Source: Prevotella sp. KH2C16
GTDB taxonomy: Bacteria; Bacteroidota; Bacteroidia; Bacteroidales; Bacteroidaceae
Length of the DNA: 64,000 bases
NCBI RefSeq assembly: GCF_900113305.1
Contig: NZ_FOOW01000004.1
Location: 62,001 to 126,000 of the forward strand
Reading direction: 5' to 3'
This document shows, piece after piece, positions 54,020 through 63,349 of this stretch. Both the position numbers and the translations under genes were made by a program. How positions within the stretch are numbered: position 1 is the first letter of the stretch; each line of letters opens with the position of its first letter. The notes below the pieces were generated by a model. That model worked only from the letters and a program-made list of their open reading frames with translations. It was not told the DNA's origin and made no database searches.

Positions 54020-55135
54020 TCAACAAGCTAATTTAATCACTTCGTCAGCGATAATATCTGCCGAGTTCCTGAGGCCGAACTTGAGGATGTTCTCACTCAA
54101 AGAAGTCAGTTTCTCATCATTCCGTACGACTTCGACGGCCTGCTTGAGCAATACCTGCGGTGCGTCGGTATCCTTTACATAGATGGCGGCATTCTTGTCG
54201 ACCAAAGTCATGGCATTCTTGGTCTGATGGTCTTCGGCGACATTCGGGCTTGGAACCAGGATTACGGGCTTGCCAATCAGGCAGAACTCGCTGATGGAAC
54301 TTGCCCCTGCGCGGGAAATCACCAAGTCGGCAGCCTTATAGGCGGCTCCCATGTCGCTGATGAAGTCGGTCGCCTTGAGCATCTGGAGCCCTGTCTGGTC
54401 TTTCAACTGCTCGCTGATGACTGCGCTGTAGTATTTGCCGGTCTGCCAAATGAACTGCACCCCAGACTCTTTGACAAGGTCAAGATGCTGCAGAACGCTG
54501 TCGTTGATGGTTTTTGCGCCCAGGCTCCCTCCGACGAGGAGGATGGTCTTCTTGTCGGGTTCGAGGCCGAACTGTTTGCGAGCCTCCTCTTTTGTAAGTG
54601 CGGTTTCCAGCACATTCTGCCGGACGGGATTGCCCGTCATGATAATCTTGTCGGCTGGGAAGAATCGCTCCATGCCCTCATAGGCCACGCAGATTCTGTC
54701 GGCTTTCTTGGCAAGGAGCTTGTTGGTTACCCCGGCGTATGAGTTCTGCTCCTGAATCAGGCAGGGAATGCCCTTGCTTGCGCATACATTCAGGGTGGGT
54801 CCGCTGGCATATCCGCCGACACCGACGGCAGCCATAGGCTTGAAGTCGCTGATGATTCTCCTTGCCATGCGCTGACTTTTCCATATCTTGAAGAGAACGG
54901 AGATGTTTCTCAGCAGATGCTTTCGGTCGAATCCGCATATTGGAAGCCCCTTGATTTCATATCCTGCGGCAGGCACTCTCTGCATTTCCATCCTGCCGAG
55001 GGCGCCCACGAAAAGAATCTTTGCGTCAGGCCTTTTCGACTTGATGGCGTTTGCGATTGAGATGGCCGGGAAGATATGTCCTCCGGTTCCACCGCCGCTG
55101 ATGATGATTCTCAGTTCTTCGTCCATTTTGTCCAT
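54020..55135 (-). CDS. murG: UDP-GlcNAc:lipid-linked MurNAc-pentapeptide GlcNAc transferase MurG
   Basis: The 371-residue peripheral membrane glycosyltransferase converts lipid I to lipid II. The N-terminal glycine loop ISGGGTGGHIFPAISIA, the VGVGGYASGPT segment, TGNPVR and the UDP-GlcNAc-binding ISRAGASSISEF are all visible. It fits the GT28 family in length. It lies in the conserved position between ftsW and murC. Confidence 0.97.
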   Translation of the reverse strand: MDKMDEELRIIISGGGTGGHIFPAISIANAIKSKRPDAKILFVGALGRMEMQRVPAAGYEIKGLPICGFDRKHLLRNISVLFKIWKSQRMARRIISDFKPMAAVGVGGYASGPTLNVCASKGIPCLIQEQNSYAGVTNKLLAKKADRICVAYEGMERFFPADKIIMTGNPVRQNVLETALTKEEARKQFGLEPDKKTILLVGGSLGAKTINDSVLQHLDLVKESGVQFIWQTGKYYSAVISEQLKDQTGLQMLKATDFISDMGAAYKAADLVISRAGASSISEFCLIGKPVILVPSPNVAEDHQTKNAMTLVDKNAAIYVKDTDAPQVLLKQAVEVVRNDEKLTSLSENILKFGLRNSADIIADEVIKLAC

Positions 55136-55198
55136 TCTTTATTATCTATGCAAAAGTAATCAAAAATTTTCGTATTTGATAATATTTCGTATATTAAT

Positions 55199-56476
55199 TT
55201 ATGCATTGCTCGTGGCAAGTTTCATTTCATCGGCACCATCATTGGCGGTCTTCTTTTTCTTGGCAGACCTGCTGATACTCAGAATGACGCCGACATAGAT
55301 ACAGTTGATGATGGACGATGTGCCGCCTTTGCTGACTAAGGGCAGCGGCTGTCCGGTTACGGGAGCCAGCCCTACGGCCACCGCCATGTTGAACATAGCT
55401 TGCGAGACGAGCAACAAAGCCAGTCCCATTGCCAGGAAAGCGGGGAAGTTGTTTTCGCATCGGTTGGCTATTCTTCCCGTGCGGAAGAGCAGGGTGATGT
55501 AAAGGAAGGCCACGAATGCAGCTCCCATGATTCCCGTTTCTTCAATGATGATTGCATAGATGAAGTCGGAAAAGGCCTGTGAGAGGAAGTCTCTTTCCAC
55601 GGAGTTCCCCGGTCCCTTGCCGATTCCGTTCGAGGAGGCGATGGCAATATTGGCATGGGCAACCTGCGCATCCTTGTCCAGGTCAATGTCTTCAGGAGCC
55701 ACTTCCTTACTGTTCAAGAACTTGTTGATTCGCGATTTCCAAGTGTCGAAGCGGTGGAAAATCCTTGGTGGATTGTTTCCTTTTGTCTGCTCTGCCACAG
55801 CCGTCTCTGTCATTTGCAGGTTACTGTTCTTGGGTTGCTTGTCTTCCCCAAGCATCATGATGGCCGAAAAGAACAGGACAGCCATCAGCATGACGACCCC
55901 GAGGAGCTTCCCTATTTGCGAAGCGGGCACTCTTCCGATAATCATCATCATCAGGATGACGGCGCAGAGCAGCACCGCAGTCGAGAAATTCTCCAGCAGA
56001 ATGGGGAAAATAAGGAACGCCCCCACTATCAGGATATACTGAATGGCATGTTTGTCGGCACCGTTGGGAGTCTGCATGGCACTCAGAATCTGTGCCGTAG
56101 CCAGCACCATTGCTCCCTTGGCAATCTCGGAGGGCTGGAACTGGATACCCAGGATGCTGATCCATCGGTTGGCATCGTTGGTAGACGAACCGAAGAGGAG
56201 CACCCATATGAGCATCCCGAACGATACAATCAGTAGTACCGGTGTAACGATCTTGAAGTAGCGGCATTTAATGTTGAGCGTTACCACCATGCAGAAAATC
56301 CCCACTACGAGAATGCCGAGGTGCTTGAGCATGGGGGCAAGATAGCTTCCACTCTTATAGGTCAGCGACGACGAAGCTGAGAAAACCTCGACCACGCTGA
56401 TCAGGCAGAGGAAGAAGAATACCATCCATATCACCTTGTCGCCCTTGAATATGTTTCCTAAGGTCTTGTTAATCAT
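55199..56476 (-). CDS. ftsW: Peptidoglycan glycosyltransferase FtsW
   Basis: The 425-residue polytopic protein of the SEDS family polymerises lipid II at the septum with FtsI. About ten membrane segments are visible, with landmarks FQPSEIAKGAMVLATAQIL and the late QAMFNMAVAVGLAPVTGQPLPLVSKGGTS. An extracellular loop of about 80 residues (about 235-310) contains the conserved SSNGIGKGPGNSVER. The C-terminus is Lys-rich and cytoplasmic. It lies 3 bases after murD. Confidence 0.95.
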   Translation of the reverse strand: MINKTLGNIFKGDKVIWMVFFFLCLISVVEVFSASSSLTYKSGSYLAPMLKHLGILVVGIFCMVVTLNIKCRYFKIVTPVLLIVSFGMLIWVLLFGSSTNDANRWISILGIQFQPSEIAKGAMVLATAQILSAMQTPNGADKHAIQYILIVGAFLIFPILLENFSTAVLLCAVILMMMIIGRVPASQIGKLLGVVMLMAVLFFSAIMMLGEDKQPKNSNLQMTETAVAEQTKGNNPPRIFHRFDTWKSRINKFLNSKEVAPEDIDLDKDAQVAHANIAIASSNGIGKGPGNSVERDFLSQAFSDFIYAIIIEETGIMGAAFVAFLYITLLFRTGRIANRCENNFPAFLAMGLALLLVSQAMFNMAVAVGLAPVTGQPLPLVSKGGTSSIINCIYVGVILSISRSAKKKKTANDGADEMKLATSNA

Positions 56477-56479
56477 TCT

Positions 56480-57811
56480 TTACAGGTTTCTAACGAGGTT
56501 CTTGAACTGTTCTCCGCGGTCCTCCATGTTCTTGAAGAGGTCGAAGCTTGCGCAGCACGGGCTCAGCAAGACGGTGTCGCCGGGCCGGGCTATCTCGTAG
56601 CAGGCGGCTACGCATTCCTTCATCCCGTGTGTGTCCCTGACGGGCAGACCGAGGCTGTCGAAATTGTCGTGTAGCTTCTGGTTGTCGGCTCCGAGGTATA
56701 CCAGTCCCACGCATTTTTTCCTGACGAGGTCTTTGATGGCGGCATAGTCATTGCCTTTGTCCTTTCCGCCGATGATGAGGATGGTGGGAGTGGTCATGCT
56801 CTCAAGGGCATACCAGCAGGCATCCACATTGGTGGCTTTCGAGTCGTTGATGTATTGTACGCCGCCGACCTTGCACACCTTTTCAAGTCTATGCTCCACT
56901 CCGGGGAAGTCGCCGAGGCTCTTGCGGATGATGTCTTTCTTGATTCCGGCGATGTTCGACGCAATTCCGGCGGCCAGACTGTTGTATATGTTATGCTTTC
57001 CGGTGAGGCTCAGCTCCTCCTGCTCCATGTTGAAGGGGGTGGGCTTCTCTATTTTGTACTGTCCGTCTTCGATGTAGGCGATGGAACTCTTTTCCTTTAT
57101 CTCGGAAAAGGGGCACCTCACGGCCTTGATATCGAAGTTTTCGAGTTCGCGCTTGATAACCGGGTCATCGTTCCAATAGATGAAATGGTCCTCGGGGGTC
57201 TGGTTCTGGGTGATGCGCATCTTGGCATCCGCATAGTTCTCGAACTTGAAGTCGTAGCGGTCGAGGTGGTCGGGAGTGATATTCAGGAGAATGGCTATGT
57301 TGGCGCGGAAATCATACATGTTGTCGAGCTGGAAGCTGCTCAGCTCGATGATGTAGTATTCGTGCGGGTCTTCAGCCACCTGCAACGCCAGCGAGTTGCC
57401 GATGTTTCCGGCCAGTCCGGCATCATATCCCGCAGCCTTGAAGATGTGATAGATGAGCGAAGTGGTCGTGGTTTTTCCGTTGCTGCCCGTGATGCAGATC
57501 ATCTTGGAATGCGTGTAGCGCCCGGCAAACTCAATCTCGCTGATGATATGGACGCCTTTCTCCATCAGCTTCTGGATAATCGGGCTCTCCTTGGGGATGC
57601 CAGGGCTCTTGATGATTTCGTCGGCGTTCAGTATTTTCTCCTCCGTATGGTGTTCCTCCTCCCAGTCAATCTGACGGTCGTCGAGGAGCTTCTTGTATTT
57701 GTCCTTTATTTTCGACATGTCGGAAACGAACACATCGAACCCCTCTTTCTTTGCCAGTATAGCGGCTCCTGCACCACTCTCGCCGGCACCGAGAACAACG
57801 ATTCTTTTCAT
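56480..57811 (-). CDS. murD: UDP-N-acetylmuramoylalanine--D-glutamate ligase
   Basis: The 443-residue Mur ligase adds D-Glu. It shows VLGAGESGAGAAILAKKEGF at the N-terminus, the ATP loop TGSNGKTTTTSLIYH, SSFQLDNMYDFRANIAILLNITPDHLDRY in the centre, and INDSKATNVDACWYALES in the C-terminal domain. The order mraY-murD-ftsW is conserved, but a 128-base gap holding a repeat array separates it from mraY. Confidence 0.97.
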   Translation of the reverse strand: MKRIVVLGAGESGAGAAILAKKEGFDVFVSDMSKIKDKYKKLLDDRQIDWEEEHHTEEKILNADEIIKSPGIPKESPIIQKLMEKGVHIISEIEFAGRYTHSKMICITGSNGKTTTTSLIYHIFKAAGYDAGLAGNIGNSLALQVAEDPHEYYIIELSSFQLDNMYDFRANIAILLNITPDHLDRYDFKFENYADAKMRITQNQTPEDHFIYWNDDPVIKRELENFDIKAVRCPFSEIKEKSSIAYIEDGQYKIEKPTPFNMEQEELSLTGKHNIYNSLAAGIASNIAGIKKDIIRKSLGDFPGVEHRLEKVCKVGGVQYINDSKATNVDACWYALESMTTPTILIIGGKDKGNDYAAIKDLVRKKCVGLVYLGADNQKLHDNFDSLGLPVRDTHGMKECVAACYEIARPGDTVLLSPCCASFDLFKNMEDRGEQFKNLVRNL

Positions 57812-57841
57812 ATCTTTTGTCTTTATATATTCTTCTAATAT

Positions 57842-57937
57842 TCCGCCGCTTTGTAAAAGGCGGCTAAAAGCTCTCCTTTTAACGGCTAAAAGCCTGCCTT
57901 CTAACGGCTAAAAGCTCGCCTTTTAGCGGCCTTTTAC
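57842..57937. repeat. Array D of the 22-base-period repeat family, between mraY and murD
   Basis: Three direct units beginning CGGCTAAAAGC start at 57861, 57883 and 57905, exactly 22 bases apart, flanked by GTAAAAGG and CCTTTTAC. Each junction CTTTTA-acggc-TAAAAG can form a small hairpin. It lies inside the division/cell-wall cluster. Confidence 0.85.
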
Positions 57938-57939
57938 TT

Positions 57940-59208
57940 TTATCTTATCTTCAAGGTGATGATCGTGAGGGCTGCAAGGATGATAGTGATAATCCAAAAC
58001 CGTATCGTAATCTTCGCCTCATGCTTGGCAGAATGGGGTCTTCGGATGAGGTAGGAGCAGTCCGGGTCGAGCTGCGAGTCCTGTGTGCGGAAGTTGTCAT
58101 GGATAGGAGTGCGCTTGAAGATGCGTCTCTTGAGTCCCTTGCGCTTGCCCATCTTGTAGTACCACACCTGCACGATGACGCTTAGGCTCTCCACGAAGAA
58201 AATCCCGCAGAGTATCGGCAGGAGCAGTTCCTTGTGGATGATGACGGCCGTTACGCCGATGATTCCGCCGATGGTGAGCGACCCTGTGTCGCCCATGAAT
58301 ACCTGTGCCGGATAGGCGTTATACCACAGGAATCCGATGAGCGCGCCCACGAAGGCGCAGAGGAACACCACCAGCTCCTGAGAGCCAGGTATATACATTA
58401 TATTAAGGTAGCTGGCAAACTCGATGTGGGAACTCACATAGGCGAGTATGCCCAGTGCCACGCCGATGATGGCGGAGTTGCCGGCGCACATGCCGTCCAT
58501 GCCGTCGTTGAGGTTGGCTCCATTGCTCACGGCCGTTACGACGAGGATGGTCATGACGACGAAGAGTATCCATCCCGCCGCCGTCTTATACTTCCCGCAC
58601 CACGACATGAGGCGCGAGTAGTCCAGATTGTGGCCTTTCACGAAGGGAATCGTGGTCTTGAGCGACTTCCGGGCTTCCGTGCGGTGCTTGACGACGACCT
58701 CCTGACCTTGTTTCTCGATGACGAGGTTCTCGTTGGTCTTCACATCGGGCGAGGCCCAGAGCACGAGTCCCACGATGAGTCCGATGCCGATTTGTCCGAC
58801 GATTTTATATTTTCCCTTCAGCCCCTCCTTGTTGCGATGGAAGATTTTGATGAAGTCGTCCATGCCTCCGAGGAACCCTAACCACACCGTGGTGATGATC
58901 ATCAGGATGAGGTAGATGTTCCTCAGTCGGCCGAGCAGTAGCACGGGGATGAGGATGGCGACGATGATGATGACGCCGCCCATTGACGGAACCCCGACTT
59001 TGTTTACCCCGAAGGGGTCGATGGAGGCGTCGCGCTGGGTCTCAGTGATTTGCTTTCCTTTCAGGTATTTGATGAAATACTCTCCAAACCAGGTGGAGAT
59101 GACCAGTGAAAGTATCAGCGCGAGCAGCGCGCGGAACGAAATATAGCCCCACAGATGAGCGCCGCTGATGCCGAACTGCTCCAAGAATCGGAAAAGGTAA
59201 TATAACAT
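57940..59208 (-). CDS. mraY: Phospho-N-acetylmuramoyl-pentapeptide transferase
   Basis: The 422-residue integral membrane enzyme makes lipid I. Landmarks are TPSMGG-like VPSMGGVIIIVAI, GGMDDFIK, ANLNDGMDGMCAG and GDTGSLTIGG. It is about 60 residues longer than the E. coli enzyme because of a hydrophilic insert (about 150-200, containing KTNENLVIEKQGQEV), typical of Bacteroidota. It lies between murE (19 bases) and murD. murF, which sits before mraY in many bacteria, is absent here. Confidence 0.96.
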   Translation of the reverse strand: MLYYLFRFLEQFGISGAHLWGYISFRALLALILSLVISTWFGEYFIKYLKGKQITETQRDASIDPFGVNKVGVPSMGGVIIIVAILIPVLLLGRLRNIYLILMIITTVWLGFLGGMDDFIKIFHRNKEGLKGKYKIVGQIGIGLIVGLVLWASPDVKTNENLVIEKQGQEVVVKHRTEARKSLKTTIPFVKGHNLDYSRLMSWCGKYKTAAGWILFVVMTILVVTAVSNGANLNDGMDGMCAGNSAIIGVALGILAYVSSHIEFASYLNIMYIPGSQELVVFLCAFVGALIGFLWYNAYPAQVFMGDTGSLTIGGIIGVTAVIIHKELLLPILCGIFFVESLSVIVQVWYYKMGKRKGLKRRIFKRTPIHDNFRTQDSQLDPDCSYLIRRPHSAKHEAKITIRFWIITIILAALTIITLKIR

Positions 59209-59227
59209 GTTGCTTACAGTTTATCCG

Positions 59228-60679
59228 TTAGTTTCCAAATATTTCACGCAGCACCTCATGGTCGTCGAAGTGGTGCTTCACGCCGTTTATCTCCTGATAG
59301 TCCTCGTGCCCCTTGCCGGCAACGAGCACCACATCGCCCTTCCCGGCCATCATACATGCCGTGCGGATGGCCTCCCTGCGATCTACGATGCAGATTACTT
59401 TTTTCTTCTGTTGGGCGTTCAGGCCGGCTGCCATGTCGTCGATGATGGCCTGCGGCTCCTCGTCGCGTGGATTGTCGCTGGTAAGGATCACCTTGTCGCT
59501 CTGCCTGACGGCCTCCTGTGCCATCAGCGGGCGCTTGCCTTTGTCGCGGTGGCCGCCGGCCCCGCAGACGGTGATGACATGTCCCTTGCCGTTCAGTACC
59601 TCATGGATGGCACTAAGCACATTCTCCAAGGCATCGGGGGTATGGGCGTAGTCGACCACGGCCGTATATCCCTCGGGGGAGTGGAGAGGCTCCAGCCGCC
59701 CGTTCACGCTGTGCAGCGTGCTCATGGCAACAAGGATTTCCTGCGGCTCCTTGCCCAGCATGCGGGCGGCGCCGTATACCGCGAGCAGGTTGCTCACATT
59801 GAATTTGCCGATAAACTGCACGCCCACCTCATGGGCGTCGATGTCGAGGTACATGCCTTCGAAATGGCATTCGAGGATGCGCGCCTTGAAGTCTGCCATG
59901 CGGGTGGTGGAGTAGGTCTTCACCGTAGCCTTGGTATTCTGCACCATGACCATGCCGTTCTTGTCGTCGGCATTGGTGATGGCGAAAGCTGTCCTTGGCA
60001 GTCCGTCGAAGAAAGACTTCTTTGCGTCTCGGTAGTTTTCGAATGTTTTATGGTAGTCGAGGTGGTCGCGAGTGAGGTTGGTGAAGATGCCTCCCGCGAA
60101 TTTCAGCCCTCCGATACGCTTCTGGGCGATGGCGTGGGAGGAGCATTCCATGAAGGCATACTCGCACCCCGACTCCACCATGCGGGCCAGCAGCTGGTTG
60201 AGCTCAATAGGATCGGGGGTCGTGTGGGTAGTGGGCAGCGCCTCGTCTTCGATGTAGTTGCAGACTGTTGAGAGCAAGCCGCACCTGTGCCCCATCTTCC
60301 GGAACATATTATATAATAAGGTGGCGATGGTGGTCTTGCCGTTCGTGCCCGTTACCCCGACCAGCTTCAGCTTCTTGGAGGGGTCGCCGTAGAAGAGGGT
60401 TGCCACCCTGCCGGCGGCCTCCTCGGTAGAGGCTACCTGTACATAGGCAATCCCGTCGGTTCTCTCTGCAGGCATATCTTCGCACAGGACGGCCTTGGCA
60501 CCCAGTTCTATGGCCTTGGGAATAAAGCGGTGGCCGTCTACCTGCGTGCCTTTCATGGCAATGAAAAGATGCCCGTCTTCAATGCGGCGAGAGTCAATAT
60601 TTACCCCTTTGATGTCGACCTCGTCGCTTCCAACGAGTGCAATGGGCTTGATATTCTTGATTAAATCCTTTAAGATCAT
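59228..60679 (-). CDS. murE: UDP-N-acetylmuramoyl-tripeptide synthetase MurE (meso-DAP type)
   Basis: The 483-residue Mur ligase adds the third amino acid of the stem peptide. The ATP loop is [17 protein letters not shown], the carbamylated-lysine region follows [17 protein letters not shown], and SDNPRDEEP contains the DNPR motif that marks meso-diaminopimelate as substrate. It lies 16 bases after ftsI and 19 bases before mraY. Confidence 0.96.
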   Translation of the reverse strand: MILKDLIKNIKPIALVGSDEVDIKGVNIDSRRIEDGHLFIAMKGTQVDGHRFIPKAIELGAKAVLCEDMPAERTDGIAYVQVASTEEAAGRVATLFYGDPSKKLKLVGVTGTNGKTTIATLLYNMFRKMGHRCGLLSTVCNYIEDEALPTTHTTPDPIELNQLLARMVESGCEYAFMECSSHAIAQKRIGGLKFAGGIFTNLTRDHLDYHKTFENYRDAKKSFFDGLPRTAFAITNADDKNGMVMVQNTKATVKTYSTTRMADFKARILECHFEGMYLDIDAHEVGVQFIGKFNVSNLLAVYGAARMLGKEPQEILVAMSTLHSVNGRLEPLHSPEGYTAVVDYAHTPDALENVLSAIHEVLNGKGHVITVCGAGGHRDKGKRPLMAQEAVRQSDKVILTSDNPRDEEPQAIIDDMAAGLNAQQKKKVICIVDRREAIRTACMMAGKGDVVLVAGKGHEDYQEINGVKHHFDDHEVLREIFGN

Positions 60680-60695
60680 AATTGTATATTGTTAT

Positions 60696-62861
60696 TTATA
60701 TTTCCAAAATCAGTTTGCAGGCTTCTCCCTTCTTGATCTGATGACCGGCCGGGAGACTTTGCGAGACTACCTTGCCTCGTCCGGAGAGATGCACCCTGAC
60801 GCCCCGGCTCTCAAGGAGATAGACGGCATCGCGTGCCCCCATGCCCGTAACATCGGGTATATAGCTCTTGCCGTACAGCTTCTCCCTGCGAAGGCCGATG
60901 GCCTGCCCTTTCCGTATCTCTGCCTTCCCCCAGATGGGGTTGCCGGTTGCATAGGACCCTGTCCAGTCGGCCTTGACCTGGAATCCTAAGTGGTTGAGCA
61001 CATAGTCGGCGGCAAGGATGTTCCCGTCCTTGACATCCGGCGTGAAGACCGACAGGGAATCCCGGGCATCAGAGACATCGAGCTTGATGTCGCGGGCCAT
61101 GATTCCCTCTGCGATGTTATGAAAAACAACACCGCTCATGCCGCCTCCGGAGGCGGGGAGGCCGGACTTCTGGATGCAGACGATGCAACTGTAGCGGGGA
61201 TTGTCGGCCGGGAAATAGCCGGCGAAGCTAAGTAGATAGTTTACCCGTCCTGACTTGTAGCCGCCCGCACCTTGGGAAATCTGGGCGGTGCCGGTTTTCC
61301 CCGCCACCTGGAAGGAGGGCGAGCCAGCCTTCTTGCCGAGGCCTTGGCTGACCACATGGCGCAGGATTGTCTGCATGTATTTCAGCGTTTTCTCGCTGCA
61401 AATCTTCTCATGGCCGGGCACGACCTCGGGTGGAAAGTCCATGACGAGCTTCCCGTCCTTCTCCACCCGTTGGACGAAGCGGGGGCGCATCATCCTTCCT
61501 CCGTTGGCAATGGCATTGTAGAAGGTGAGTGTGGAGATAGGGGGAATCTGTGTCTCATACCCTATGCTCATCCAGGGAAGTGCCGTGTTGCTCCAGTTGA
61601 GCCATTGTCCGTTCTTGGCTTTCTTCGGCATTCGGATCTGTGCTCGAGAATAGCCGGGCAGCGGGAGATGAAAGTCTTCCTGGATGCCGGTGCGGTAGAC
61701 GCCCCTTATGAACTTTTCCGGGTCGTTGTGGTAGTATTGGTCGATGATGCGGCTGACGCCGATATTCGAGCTGACCTCCAGGGTGCGGGGCAGCGTGATG
61801 GTGCCGTAACCGCCGCGGCGCCAGTTGTGATCCTTCATCTGCCGCCCGTACATGGGCCATACGCCACCGGCTGTCTCTACGATTTTGGTCGTGTCGCAAT
61901 AGCCGTCTTCCAGCACCGTCATGATGGAAACGGGCTTGAAGACGGAGCCGGGCTCCAACAGGTCGCTCACAGCATGGTTCTTCAGCTCCCGGTATTCGCC
62001 GTCGGCACACTTGTCCATGTTCACGATGGCCTTGATGTCTCCTGTCTTCACTTCCATGACGATGGCTACTCCTACATTGCCATTGATAAGCTTGAGCTCG
62101 TCGACGACGGCCTTCTCGGCAATGTCCTGGATGCTCATGTCGAGCGTGGTAACGATGTCCGACCCGTCGATAGGGGGCGTGTCGGTGATGCTGAGCCACT
62201 TGTTCAAGACTTTCTGGCGGCGGATGATGCCGTCCTTGCCACGGAGAAGAGAGTCGTACTCCAGCTCCAGTCCTACGCGTCCCGTGTCTTTTTCGGCGAA
62301 GATGCCGCCTACGGTGCGGTTGGCGGAGGAGCCGAAGGGATTTACGCGGGCGTTGAACTCCTCGACATGGAAGCCTCCCTTGTAAGGAGCCAGCCGGAAA
62401 ACGGGGAGAGTCTTAACCTCGCTATAGGTGTTGTAGTCGACGCGCCTTCTCCATACGGGCCAGTTGCGGCCTTGCTCTTTGCGTCCCTCTTCCAAGTCCT
62501 TGCGGAACTCCGCCATTGTCTTTTCCGGGAAAATCCGGTGCAGGCCGAGGCAGATGGAGTCGAGACTGGCCTCCCAGAGGGAGTCGTTCTTGGCCTCGCG
62601 AAGTGCCTTGAAGTCCATGTAGAGCTTGTATTTGGGCAGCGACCCCGCCAGGAGTTCCCCGTCGCAGGAGTAGATGTTGCCGCGATTCGGCTTTGTAGGA
62701 ACGCTGTCTCGTTTCACCCGGTCGGCCACTTTCATCCAGTAGTCGCGCTTCACGGTCATCAAATAGCCTGTCTTTGCGAGCACGATTCCTGCAAACAGCG
62801 TTATCAGGATGGCGATGAGGCTGTAGCGGGGCATAATCTTTTTGTTGTCGAACTTGCTCAT
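60696..62861 (-). CDS. ftsI: Penicillin-binding protein FtsI-like (septal transpeptidase) with PASTA domain
   Basis: The 721-residue bitopic protein has an N-terminal membrane segment (ILITLFAGIVLAKTGYL), a PBP dimerisation domain, and the transpeptidase domain. Catalytic motifs are the nucleophile SVFK in LLEPGSVFKPVS, SSN in LEVSSNIGVSR, and KTG in VAGKTGTAQ. The C-terminal 55 residues form a PASTA domain (YIPDVTGMGARDAVYLLESRG). It crosslinks septal peptidoglycan with FtsW. Its start overlaps the ftsL-like gene by 4 bases. Confidence 0.95.
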   Translation of the reverse strand: MSKFDNKKIMPRYSLIAILITLFAGIVLAKTGYLMTVKRDYWMKVADRVKRDSVPTKPNRGNIYSCDGELLAGSLPKYKLYMDFKALREAKNDSLWEASLDSICLGLHRIFPEKTMAEFRKDLEEGRKEQGRNWPVWRRRVDYNTYSEVKTLPVFRLAPYKGGFHVEEFNARVNPFGSSANRTVGGIFAEKDTGRVGLELEYDSLLRGKDGIIRRQKVLNKWLSITDTPPIDGSDIVTTLDMSIQDIAEKAVVDELKLINGNVGVAIVMEVKTGDIKAIVNMDKCADGEYRELKNHAVSDLLEPGSVFKPVSIMTVLEDGYCDTTKIVETAGGVWPMYGRQMKDHNWRRGGYGTITLPRTLEVSSNIGVSRIIDQYYHNDPEKFIRGVYRTGIQEDFHLPLPGYSRAQIRMPKKAKNGQWLNWSNTALPWMSIGYETQIPPISTLTFYNAIANGGRMMRPRFVQRVEKDGKLVMDFPPEVVPGHEKICSEKTLKYMQTILRHVVSQGLGKKAGSPSFQVAGKTGTAQISQGAGGYKSGRVNYLLSFAGYFPADNPRYSCIVCIQKSGLPASGGGMSGVVFHNIAEGIMARDIKLDVSDARDSLSVFTPDVKDGNILAADYVLNHLGFQVKADWTGSYATGNPIWGKAEIRKGQAIGLRREKLYGKSYIPDVTGMGARDAVYLLESRGVRVHLSGRGKVVSQSLPAGHQIKKGEACKLILEI

Positions 62862-63349
62862 TGTTCCGGTACTTGGATTTTATAAGGCGGCTCACTTGCG
62901 ATGTGCAGCGTGCTGTCCTTGTTGTTTTTTAACATATCCATCACATTGCTTTGGCGGCTCATTTCCGTGAGTTGGCTGCCGCTTGAGAGGGCTTTGTACT
63001 TTGCGCTTTGAAGCTCCTGTTGCAAGTTGTCTATCTTGATAAGGTCCTGCTGGCAGCTATAGCGGTTGGAGGTGTAGATGATGAGGAAGAATCCGATGAG
63101 CAGGAAGAGCCATATCTGGTGGCGGATGGTGCTCGTGGTGAGTATGTCTCCGCCGAGGATTTTCCGCAGGGAGACGCGGCCCGAGATGATGGCGGCGTCG
63201 TCTTCGGTGGCCTGCTCTTCTATCACTTCCTGCAAGGTGGGTCCCTCGGGGTTAGTCTCCTTGGCCTCGGCCTTCTTTGCTTCCTTCACGATTTCGGGGT
63301 CGACGGTGAGCACGGCCTCGGTCTTTTTGTCTTTATCTTGTTCGTTCAT
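62858..63349 (-). CDS. FtsL-like cell division protein
   Basis: The 163-residue bitopic protein has an 85-residue cytoplasmic N-terminus, acidic and Lys-rich, then one membrane segment (IWLFLLIGFFLIIYTSN, about residue 83). A coiled-coil-like periplasmic part follows (IKIDNLQQELQSAKYKALS). The position between rsmH and ftsI, with 4-base overlaps on both sides, is that of FtsL. Sequence similarity alone is weak, as is usual for FtsL. The cytoplasmic extension is longer than in E. coli FtsL and typical of Bacteroidota. Confidence 0.82.
   Translation of the reverse strand: MNEQDKDKKTEAVLTVDPEIVKEAKKAEAKETNPEGPTLQEVIEEQATEDDAAIISGRVSLRKILGGDILTTSTIRHQIWLFLLIGFFLIIYTSNRYSCQQDLIKIDNLQQELQSAKYKALSSGSQLTEMSRQSNVMDMLKNNKDSTLHIASEPPYKIQVPEQ

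Noticed and set aside
57842-57937. Possible CRISPR array in the mraY-murD gap
   Set aside because: The repeat unit is 22 bases with no separate unique spacers, and no cas genes occur in the window.
61272-62885. A 537-codon open frame on the plus strand opposite ftsI
   Set aside because: It is antisense to a full-length penicillin-binding protein with all catalytic motifs, and its translation shows no recognised domain.
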